Origin: Candidatus Thorarchaeota archaeon MP11T_1
GTDB taxonomy: Archaea; Asgardarchaeota; Thorarchaeia; Thorarchaeales; Thorarchaeaceae
NCBI GenBank assembly: GCA_002825515.1
Contig: PJET01000013.1
Span: forward strand, 1-23,104
DNA length: 23,104 nucleotides
Direction: 5' to 3'
A program made the translations under genes and the position numbers. Positions within the stretch are counted from its first letter, which is position 1. Each line of letters starts with the position of its first letter. Below the pieces are notes generated by a model. It was not told the DNA's origin. It was given only the letters and a program-made list of their open reading frames with translations, and made no database searches. Shown one piece after another: positions 7,612 to 14,290 of this stretch.

Positions 7612-7815
7612 ATGGCATCCCCTCATCGAAAGTCTTCCCCTTGGGCGTATGACGGTTCAGAATTAACATGTCCAAAATGTGGTAGTATCCGGGTAGTTCG
7701 GATACTCGATTCTTGGTCACGTTCTAAAGGTATTGAGATGTTCAAATGTACATCCTGTGGAAAAAAATTCTATGAACGTGGATACGATGATTATGGTCCT
7801 ACTTTCATAAAGTAA
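7612..7815 (+). CDS. Small zinc-ribbon protein
   Basis: 67 residues from the ATG at 7612 (71 if the GTG at 7600 is used). Two CxxC knuckles, CPKCGS and CTSCGK, are separated by 22 residues containing a beta-hairpin pattern (IRVVRIL, IEMFKCTSC). This is the layout of a TFIIS/transposase-type zinc ribbon. The tail FYERGYDDYGPTFIK is basic and aromatic. Such stand-alone ribbons usually bind nucleic acid or protein; the partner is unknown. It lies 39 bases after the methyltransferase and 21 bases before priL, so it is likely co-transcribed with the primase gene. Confidence 0.8.
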   Translation: MASPHRKSSPWAYDGSELTCPKCGSIRVVRILDSWSRSKGIEMFKCTSCGKKFYERGYDDYGPTFIK

Positions 7816-7836
7816 ACAGAGAATGGAGCGAGGAAA

Positions 7837-8973
7837 TTGTCTGGACGATATCAGCATTTGAAATATCCTTTCTCAGCCCAAGCCAGGCAAACCTCGCAAA
7901 GACTTGCTCGAGATTTGGGAGTCCTCGTTGACCTGCTCGAAGAGCCAGATAATTACTATATTGTTGAAGAAGCTGAGAAACGAGTTTATGCAGCTCTTAC
8001 GCAAACTCAAATCAAATATCCTTCAATGGAAAATGAAAAAGATGTTCTAATCTACCCAACTGCGCGACTGATTGTTGAAGAACTTGGTCTTCCTCAATTG
8101 CGAGCATTACAAGCAGAGGCTGAGTCAAAAGAGGCAAATAGACAACTTGGCAATGAAGATAGTGCCTTTGTTGAGGATCTTGGGAAGTCATCCTTCAATT
8201 GGAAAATCGAGTCAATGGGTAGAATATCCCAACGGTCTGAACTCCCATTGATGCTTCGCACTTTCGAGCTCAAGATACGCTTTGAGAATTACCTTGAGGT
8301 AGCTCCAAGTTTCCATAGTGATGAATGGAATCTCATTAATCGTTACATGGAAAGGGGTTGGATTCCGATTAGACGTTCTGAATTGGACCGGCTCATCTCT
8401 GGAAAGTTCAAACGACTCATCATGGAAGGTCGTTTTGATATACCAAAAATGTCCCGCAGATTGATAGAATCCGTTCAACGTATTGAGGACAAGACTAAGG
8501 GCAGGATACGAAAAGCAGAGCCTGTAAAAATGACAGAAGCACTCACAACAGCATTTCCGCCATGCATCCAGAAAATGTATGATGACTCCATAAGAGGTGA
8601 TGTCAATCTTTCACATGATGCACGATTTTCTCTTGCTGCGTTCCTTCTTAAGATTGGGATGGAAGAGAATGAAGTTCAGAAGGTGTTCAGCAGCTCTCCT
8701 GACAAGAACATAAGTCTCATTGAATACCAAGTTCGGCACATAGCTTCGAAGAGATCTATGGGAGCAGAGGATGGAGGTTATACTCCCCCTGGATGCAAGA
8801 AGCTTCAAGTTAACAATCTATGTCCAGTCTATCTTGGAACAGTTTTTGATCCATTATGTGAGTACATCCTAAACCCTCTTGCGTTCTATCAAACTCGTGC
8901 ATGGGAAATGTCAAAGGATATTCAGGATCATTCTTGGTATGAAAGAAAGCGAACTAAGAAACAGAACTTCTAA
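7837..8973 (+). CDS. priL: DNA primase large subunit PriL
   Basis: 378 residues, the regulatory Fe-S subunit of the archaeal/eukaryotic primase, which partners the catalytic PriS to make RNA primers. The four cluster cysteines are visible: Cys243 in PPCIQKM, Cys320 in YTPPGCKKL, Cys329 in NNLCPVY and Cys341 in PLCEYILNPLAFY. The N-terminal helical domain (SGRYQHLKYPFSAQARQ) contains the family's 'YPF' start. The start codon is TTG at 7837, supported by GGAG and AGGA just upstream; no ATG fits the family N-terminus. priS is not in the window. The last 4 bases overlap the 3' end of the convergent ogg gene. Confidence 0.95.
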   Translation: MSGRYQHLKYPFSAQARQTSQRLARDLGVLVDLLEEPDNYYIVEEAEKRVYAALTQTQIKYPSMENEKDVLIYPTARLIVEELGLPQLRALQAEAESKEANRQLGNEDSAFVEDLGKSSFNWKIESMGRISQRSELPLMLRTFELKIRFENYLEVAPSFHSDEWNLINRYMERGWIPIRRSELDRLISGKFKRLIMEGRFDIPKMSRRLIESVQRIEDKTKGRIRKAEPVKMTEALTTAFPPCIQKMYDDSIRGDVNLSHDARFSLAAFLLKIGMEENEVQKVFSSSPDKNISLIEYQVRHIASKRSMGAEDGGYTPPGCKKLQVNNLCPVYLGTVFDPLCEYILNPLAFYQTRAWEMSKDIQDHSWYERKRTKKQNF

Positions 8974-9800
8974 ACGGCGCATCTCGTGTAATGATAGAGG
9001 TACTGCTGCGCATACCCAGCATATTTTCCAAAATATTTTCTCGCAGCTTCAGACTTCTTCAAATAGGAATCTCCAATGTTCGTGAATACTCCATAATGTT
9101 CTTGAATCACTCTTTCAATCCAGACGTCGATTGGAAATGCTTCCAGGAAACCAAGTGAAAAAAGTGCAATACAGTCTGCAACTTTATCTCCAACACCATG
9201 TAGATTCTTGAGATGTTTCCGCGCATCAAGATACTCCATTGACCTGAGTGCAACGTCGTCCAGATCGCCATCTAAAATTGCTGCGGTTGATTTGGCAATA
9301 AATTCAGATCTCCATGCTAGTCCTATTGACTTTAATTCATCCACAGCCACCTCGGACAACTGTACCGGGGTGGGCATACCATAGTAGATCTTTTCTCTGA
9401 ATTCATAAGATGGACCCCATTTCTCTCTGATAGCATTGGTCATAGTCCTTATTGCAGGAACATTTTTCCAAATCGAACAGAGAAATGACACAAGACAAGG
9501 AAAGAAGGGATCATTGATGACGCGTAAGCCAGGGGCGAAGTCTATGCTTTTCTTCATCACTCCATCTCGATTTATATCTCTGTGAATCTGCTCCAATGGG
9601 TCATCCAGTCTGAGTAGTTCTGATAGGTTCACATTACTCTCTGAAGTTTCATAGAGGAGCATGTCTTCTTGCTGTTCTACGTATACAGCCTGTCCAATGT
9701 CCGCATTGATGTATCCCTTCCCCTCCTTAACCCAGCAGAATGTCTGTCCACATTCCAATGTGTCTGCAAGATTGAAGTCTTTGATTTTGAGCCTTCTCAT
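8970..9800 (-). CDS. ogg: 8-oxoguanine DNA glycosylase/lyase, OGG1 type
   Basis: 276 residues. The N-terminal beta domain (TLECGQTFCWVKEGKGY) matches OGG1 'GQSFRW'. The helix-hairpin-helix is LHGVGDKVADCIALFSLG with the Schiff-base lysine Lys206 and the catalytic Asp225 in AFPIDVWIER, as in human OGG1 (GVGTKVADC / VPVDVHM). DPFFPCLVSFLCS corresponds to the OGG1 helix lining the pocket. The enzyme should remove 8-oxoguanine and nick the strand in base excision repair. It therefore belongs to the OGG1 branch rather than the archaeal AGOG branch. AGGA lies 8-9 bases before the ATG. It converges with priL, overlapping by 4 bases. Confidence 0.93.
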   Translation of the reverse strand: MRRLKIKDFNLADTLECGQTFCWVKEGKGYINADIGQAVYVEQQEDMLLYETSESNVNLSELLRLDDPLEQIHRDINRDGVMKKSIDFAPGLRVINDPFFPCLVSFLCSIWKNVPAIRTMTNAIREKWGPSYEFREKIYYGMPTPVQLSEVAVDELKSIGLAWRSEFIAKSTAAILDGDLDDVALRSMEYLDARKHLKNLHGVGDKVADCIALFSLGFLEAFPIDVWIERVIQEHYGVFTNIGDSYLKKSEAARKYFGKYAGYAQQYLYHYTRCAV

Positions 9801-9866
9801 CAGTTTTTCCTGTGCTAGACTTGAAATGAGTATTGCGTTTGGACAATAATTTTCAAATGGATAACG

Positions 9867-9874
9867 CTAAAATG
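9867..9874 (+). promoter_or_regulatory. TATA box of the C/D sRNA
   Basis: CTAAAATG is centred 25-28 bases before 9896-9898, the first bases of the terminal stem of the C/D RNA. The same spacing is seen for other TATA boxes in this window, so the RNA probably has its own promoter, opposite in direction to the neighbouring protein genes. Confidence 0.45.
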
Positions 9875-9895
9875 AAAACTTTGGAGTGGTATTAC

Positions 9896-9964
9896 TGCGG
9901 CAGTGATGAGCCTCCAATGTGAGATTGTGAACATATGATCGACCTATGGGGTATCTGAGCCGCA
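9896..9964 (+). ncRNA. Box C/D guide sRNA (2'-O-methylation guide)
   Basis: A 69-base element in the 168-base gap between ogg and mobB. A perfect C box (GTGATGA, 9903-9909) and a perfect D box (CTGA, 9955-9958) are enclosed by a terminal stem, TGCGGC (9896-9901) pairing with GCCGCA (9959-9964). Internal boxes are degenerate: D' could be GTGA (9919-9922) and C' ATGATCG (9935-9941). The D guide is ACCTATGGGGTAT (9942-9954). By the 'fifth base before the box' rule it would direct methylation of the C paired with G9950 in a target AUACCCCAUAGGU. The D' guide is GCCTCCAAT. I did not identify the target RNA. Known family: archaeal C/D sRNPs with L7Ae, Nop5 and fibrillarin. Confidence 0.75.
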
Positions 9965-9968
9965 CCAG

Positions 9969-10463
9969 CTACTCGATTTCCATTAAATCCACAGATTTGT
10001 TCTTTACAATCTCCACCAACTCGTCGATATTATCAACACTAATAATACGAATACCCTCGCTGACATCGGGTTTTCTTTCCGACCAGCTTACTATTACTTG
10101 AGTATCCATAGGAACATCAGTGGGATTTATCTCACCATCGCCAATGCACCAGAACCTAGGAATATTAGCAGATTTCATTCCTTCCACGATCATAAAATCA
10201 TACTTCTCAAGTATAGCCAACTTTTGAGAACCAATTCTATCTCTGAACTTTTTAGATTCTGAACTGGGACCGAGAAAGACAGTCTCTGATGCTCCCGCGT
10301 GTCTATGTTTCCATGTGTCTGATCCTTGGTCAGGTCCCACTTCATGCATTGAGCTCTTTATCGTGACTACTGAGTGCCCCCTCATTACCAATGATCGCAC
10401 AATCGCTTCGACTAAGGAAGTCTTCCCAGTACCTGAATATCCTGAAACAGCAAATACTCTCAT
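9969..10463 (-). CDS. mobB: MobB-like P-loop GTPase (molybdopterin-guanine dinucleotide synthesis)
   Basis: 164 residues. It begins MRVFAVSGYSGTGKTSLVEA, with the Walker A motif GYSGTGKTS typical of MobB. TIKSS follows at the second strand (usually TIKHxxH), and FMIVEGMK corresponds to the family's 'VEGFK' segment. MobB assists MobA in attaching GMP to molybdopterin, although its role is accessory. No other Moco gene is nearby. The ATG at 10461-10463 has GGGAG directly upstream. A candidate TATA box lies near 10487-10496 on the minus strand. Its 3' end stops 4 bases from the C/D sRNA, which is transcribed toward it. Confidence 0.85.
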   Translation of the reverse strand: MRVFAVSGYSGTGKTSLVEAIVRSLVMRGHSVVTIKSSMHEVGPDQGSDTWKHRHAGASETVFLGPSSESKKFRDRIGSQKLAILEKYDFMIVEGMKSANIPRFWCIGDGEINPTDVPMDTQVIVSWSERKPDVSEGIRIISVDNIDELVEIVKNKSVDLMEIE

Positions 10464-10526
10464 CTCTCCCTACTCCAATCATTGTCCATAAGATAGTTTC
10501 GTCGTATTATTTTCCACCATAAGGAG

Positions 10527-10561
10527 CTTCAAGAAAGTTGCTTGAAGGCTGAGCCTTAAAA
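10527..10561 (+). promoter_or_regulatory. ABC operon promoter with two overlapping palindromes
   Basis: CTTAAAA (10555-10561) is centred 26 bases before the TTG at 10584 and is a good TATA box. Two inverted repeats lie on it. CTTCAAG (10527-10533) and CTTGAAG (10541-10547) have 7-base arms with a 7-base spacer. AAGGCT-G-AGCCTT (10545-10557) has 6-base arms with a 1-base centre and runs into the TATA box. A regulator bound there would block TBP/TFB, so a repressor site is the simplest reading. The regulator itself is not in the window. Confidence 0.5.
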
Positions 10562-10583
10562 CGGGGTCTTACTTTGTTCGAGC

Positions 10584-11372
10584 TTGGTGAAATCACCTTT
10601 GACTAGCGAGAAGCATGTTGCAGTTGAATGCATAGATGTGTGGCGCGAGTTCCAAGATGGATCACGAGTCATCAAGGTCCTACAGGGTACTAACCTCAAG
10701 GTTGATCGAGGTGAATTTGTAGCAATAGTCGGGGCATCTGGATCTGGAAAGACCACTCTTCTCAATCTAATAGGTGGTTTAGACCAACCGACTTCAGGTA
10801 CTATACTCGTTGACGGTGCTGATATTACAGACCTTGATGATGAACAGATGTCTGAGGTTCGACGCCATAAAATTGGAGTCCTGTTTCAGGACCAGCATCT
10901 GCTCCCCATCTTCACTGCACTCGAGAATGTTGAAGTGCCAATGCTTCTCGATGACATTCCTGAAGAAGAACGCAGAGATCGAGCCAGAAAGCTCCTAGAG
11001 CTGGTTTCAGTCGATCACAGGTTACAACACATGCCTCACGAACTCTCTGGTGGAATGCGGTCAAGAGTTGCTCTAGCCCGAGCTCTTGCGAATGATCCCG
11101 CCATCCTTCTATGTGATGAGCCTACTGGTGATTTGGACCACAAGACTGGTGGAGAAGTCATCCAACTAATGAGGGATCTTGCCAAGAAGAAGAATCTTGC
11201 AGTACTAGCAGCAACTCATGATCCTGAAACCGCCCGGATGGCTGATAAAATTCTCCTGCTCAGAGACGGTGTCTTGGTTGATGAGCTGGTTGGTGATTTC
11301 TTCAAACATAGCAAGGTCGATGTTTCTACAAGAAAACGCAACCAAGGGATTGGTGATACTACTTCTTCCTAG
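10584..11372 (+). CDS. ABC transporter ATP-binding protein (MacB/LolD type)
   Basis: 262 residues. Walker A is GASGSGKTT (50-58), Q-loop FQDQHLLP (101-108), signature LSGGMRSRVALA (154-165), Walker B ILLCDEPTGDLD (174-185) and H-loop His in AATHD (about 212). All catalytic elements are present. The signature lacks the usual glutamine after LSGG. The family powers type VII (mechanotransmission) exporters such as LolCDE and MacB. The C-terminal 30 residues are a basic tail. I use TTG at 10584, at the predicted transcription start; the GTG at 10587 is nearly as good, and the message is effectively leaderless either way. First gene of the four-gene operon; the stop codon overlaps the next Shine-Dalgarno site. 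Confidence 0.93.
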   Translation: MVKSPLTSEKHVAVECIDVWREFQDGSRVIKVLQGTNLKVDRGEFVAIVGASGSGKTTLLNLIGGLDQPTSGTILVDGADITDLDDEQMSEVRRHKIGVLFQDQHLLPIFTALENVEVPMLLDDIPEEERRDRARKLLELVSVDHRLQHMPHELSGGMRSRVALARALANDPAILLCDEPTGDLDHKTGGEVIQLMRDLAKKKNLAVLAATHDPETARMADKILLLRDGVLVDELVGDFFKHSKVDVSTRKRNQGIGDTTSS

Positions 11373-11383
11373 GAGTGAGCTTA

Positions 11384-14281
11384 TTGGCCGTGTCAAAGAC
11401 TTCCAAGAATGTTAAAACAAAAGGCAACAGAGCCTACGGTTTCTCCTATGCCCTTAGTGCTCTCAGGGCACATCCCTTCAGGGCCATAAGCTTGGCCATT
11501 ACACTCAGTCTTGGTATAAGCCTTTTCGCATCTACGATGGTCTGGGGTGATACTGGTATCTATGTGAGTATCTATGAGTATCTTGAAGATAATTCATTCC
11601 AAATTGCTGTCGAATACGAACCAGGATTTCCTGATGCTTTGAAAATGGCTGAAACCTATATGAGCCAAAGTCTATTTGTAGAGGATACATACCGTGTCAA
11701 CTCCACAATAGGGTTAGTCTGGGGTAGCTCTCTATCTGATGATTATGAGTATGATATAGATGACTCAATTTACAGTCAAGGAATAAAGGACTGTAGAGTC
11801 ATATTTGTGGATAATGAGTTTTTGAACAAGACTGCTAGTGAGTTTATCACTGAGGGGTCTTTCCAAATTGATGAAGGCGAAATCATAGTATCTCGAATGT
11901 TTATTGAATATGTGAGACAGGTCTTTGATGTCACACTTCAAATTAATGATACTGTTGATCTTGAGCTTCTAACAGGAGATGCTAGTTCACTGCCCTCATC
12001 TTTGAGTACGCTGGGTCGAATGAGTGTGACCAATCTGAAGATTGTTGGCATCTTTAACCTTCGAATCTACGGATCAATTATCGAACAGGCTCATTCGTCG
12101 TTCGAGAATGGCCGGGCGAATTGGAACAATACTAACCTACGATATGAAGTGCTGGGAATTCGCGATAGCGTCCTAATGCGCAGTGACTCTATACCTATGG
12201 ATTCGCTGTCTGAGAATGGATTTTTCAGCGAAACATTACTAGTCCGGGTTTCAGCTAATGAGTTGGCAACAAGCAATCCACAGGGAGTCGCGACGAACTT
12301 ATTTGAGTTGACAATTAGAACTGAGGAATTATTCCATGTCACATGGATTGGTAATGATAAGATTTTGGAACTTCAGAATGTTGTCAACACTTATGTTACT
12401 ACACTAGATCTCTCCATACTTGCTCTCCCTGTCATCCTACTAGCCCTATTCTTTTCTATATTTGCCGCTGATACTTTCATGGCTCCTCGCAGTGTTGAAG
12501 TGGGAATAATTCGCTCCAAAGGTGCCAGTTACTCTCAGGTATCCAGCGTTTTCCTCTGGGAATCTGCTGTAGTAGCTGTCCTTTCGGTTGCACTTGGAAT
12601 TCTATTCAGTGTGCTTTTTGCACCTTTGATCCCCTCTACGATCACTTTCATGACCTTTGATTGGGATGTGTATCTATTCTATTTGTCCAACACAGTAATT
12701 AGTCTCAACACAGTGGCTCGTGCAATTGGTCTTACAGTACTTCCTAGTCTCTTATTCCTACTCTATCTGGCTCGGAAATCTGCCTCAATTGAGATCAGTC
12801 TTACTCTAGCTGAGGCGACAGAAGAATCAACTGAACAGTCTGAAGCACATGGATTCACAATTGGAGCTTCTATTTTTCTTCTAATCTTGGTTGTTGTGAT
12901 GGTTTTCATACTTCCCAGACATCCTGTCCTGTTCTTACTTGAACTTGGACTGGGTACTGCTGCTTGGTTCTTCATAGCATACAATGGGTCCCGCATATCT
13001 AGAGTAGGTCTTGCTAAAGTTTCGGAAAAGATGTCATTTGTACTTGGTCAGAAGAATCTGATATCAGCTGGATACCTGAAGATGCGAAAAGGTCGAATCA
13101 TACCTCTGATGGTTGTTCTAGCTCTAACTATGTCCTCAACCATAACCTTTGCTGTGCAATCAGAAAGCCTCAGAGTTGATCTCGGTCGTGAAGTTACTTA
13201 TGCTCTGGGTTCTGATCTTCGTATCGATTGCACTATTCGTGAGTTCAATTTCAGCCAAGATCTAGAATCATATGATGGGCTCAATAACGCCATGCCAGTA
13301 CTCAGGACTTGGGCTCGAATAGGTCCTGACTTGATAAATATAGAAGCTCTCGATCCAAATGAATACATCTCGATAGGGAAATTCGACCAATCAAGTTTCT
13401 TTGGTGAATCGCCAGAGGGTATTTTGTCAGCTTTAGCAGCAGTACCAAATGGCATAATCATAAGTGCCGCCCATGCTGAAAGATGGAACAAAACTATTGG
13501 CTCTACATTGAATTTTGAGATGAGTGCTGTTGGTACTACCCAAATCGTTGAATTCAATGTTACAGGACTCGTTTATAGTGCACCCGGTTTTGGATATGCT
13601 TCAGGTGATTATGTTCCATTCTCTCCTCTTGGAGCTGGTTTTGGATTCAGTTCCGGATACAATGGATTTGCATTTGCTAACCTTGAGTTTATTGAGGAAA
13701 CAATTGAAAAACATGAAGCGACACTTTTCTTGGCAAATCTCGATGAAACTGCCAATCATACACTGTTACTTAATGAACTCAGACTACTATCAGGAGTCAC
13801 TCCAAACACTCCTGAGGAGTTTGACCTAAAATCGAATTCACTCCAAACAGCACTCTTCTTGAATACGATTGAGGGTCTTTTCTCGATTGGTTTTGTAATG
13901 TCCCTTACCCTTAGTCTCTTTGCTCTATCAATTTCTTTGGGGTCTGTTGTGAGAGAACGTCGGAAAGAATACGCTATCATGCGTGCGATTGGAAGCTCAC
14001 AACGACAGGTTGTGAGTATGGTCTTTTCAGAATTCGCTGGTGTAGTGATAGCATCACTAGCACTAAGTCTTATCCTAGGTGCTGTCTTTGCCTACATCAT
14101 GGGCTTGTTGTTGAATGCTATGAGTCCCTTCTCTAGAACGTTGGCAGGTACTATTGCATTCCCATTTGATTTTCTTGCAATTGTCCTGTTTATTGAGATT
14201 CTGGCAATGATTATTGGAGCATACCTACCCGCAAGGGAAGCATCAAGAACCGATCCAGCGGTTGTACTTCGAAATATGTGA
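11384..14281 (+). CDS. Duplicated MacB/FtsX-type ABC permease, copy 1
   Basis: About 965 residues with ten predicted membrane segments. Numbering from the GTG at 11375, segments lie near 37-57, 343-366, 391-415, 443-466, 493-514, 517-538, 573-594, 831-857, 878-912 and 928-952. Two large extracytoplasmic domains (about 60-340 and 595-830) are each followed by a three-segment FtsX unit with the coupling phrase KGASYSQV or AIGSSQRQV. The protein is thus two MacB-like modules in one chain. It ends DPAVVLRNM, typical of FtsX-family C-termini. The start is uncertain: AGGAG at 11371-11375 is too close to the GTG at 11375 but well placed for TTG 11384, with GTG 11390 also possible. Substrate unknown. 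Confidence 0.9.
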   Translation: MAVSKTSKNVKTKGNRAYGFSYALSALRAHPFRAISLAITLSLGISLFASTMVWGDTGIYVSIYEYLEDNSFQIAVEYEPGFPDALKMAETYMSQSLFVEDTYRVNSTIGLVWGSSLSDDYEYDIDDSIYSQGIKDCRVIFVDNEFLNKTASEFITEGSFQIDEGEIIVSRMFIEYVRQVFDVTLQINDTVDLELLTGDASSLPSSLSTLGRMSVTNLKIVGIFNLRIYGSIIEQAHSSFENGRANWNNTNLRYEVLGIRDSVLMRSDSIPMDSLSENGFFSETLLVRVSANELATSNPQGVATNLFELTIRTEELFHVTWIGNDKILELQNVVNTYVTTLDLSILALPVILLALFFSIFAADTFMAPRSVEVGIIRSKGASYSQVSSVFLWESAVVAVLSVALGILFSVLFAPLIPSTITFMTFDWDVYLFYLSNTVISLNTVARAIGLTVLPSLLFLLYLARKSASIEISLTLAEATEESTEQSEAHGFTIGASIFLLILVVVMVFILPRHPVLFLLELGLGTAAWFFIAYNGSRISRVGLAKVSEKMSFVLGQKNLISAGYLKMRKGRIIPLMVVLALTMSSTITFAVQSESLRVDLGREVTYALGSDLRIDCTIREFNFSQDLESYDGLNNAMPVLRTWARIGPDLINIEALDPNEYISIGKFDQSSFFGESPEGILSALAAVPNGIIISAAHAERWNKTIGSTLNFEMSAVGTTQIVEFNVTGLVYSAPGFGYASGDYVPFSPLGAGFGFSSGYNGFAFANLEFIEETIEKHEATLFLANLDETANHTLLLNELRLLSGVTPNTPEEFDLKSNSLQTALFLNTIEGLFSIGFVMSLTLSLFALSISLGSVVRERRKEYAIMRAIGSSQRQVVSMVFSEFAGVVIASLALSLILGAVFAYIMGLLLNAMSPFSRTLAGTIAFPFDFLAIVLFIEILAMIIGAYLPAREASRTDPAVVLRNM

Positions 14282-14290
14282 GGTGATAAT
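14271..14290 (+). promoter_or_regulatory. Stop-overlapping Shine-Dalgarno site before permease 2
   Basis: The string GAAATATGTGAGGT occurs at 14271-14284 and again at 17202-17215. Each copy holds the last codons (Asn-Met), the TGA stop and a GAGGT ribosome site that overlaps the stop. Here it continues to GAGGTGAT, an almost ideal archaeal site, and fixes the GTG start at 14291. The matching junctions suggest that the permease gene and its junction were duplicated together, and that downstream translation is coupled to termination. Confidence 0.65.

Noticed and set aside
13198..13557. A 119-codon minus-strand frame in the first permease gene.
   Set aside because: Antisense to a conserved part of the permease that is shared with its paralogue; no independent support.
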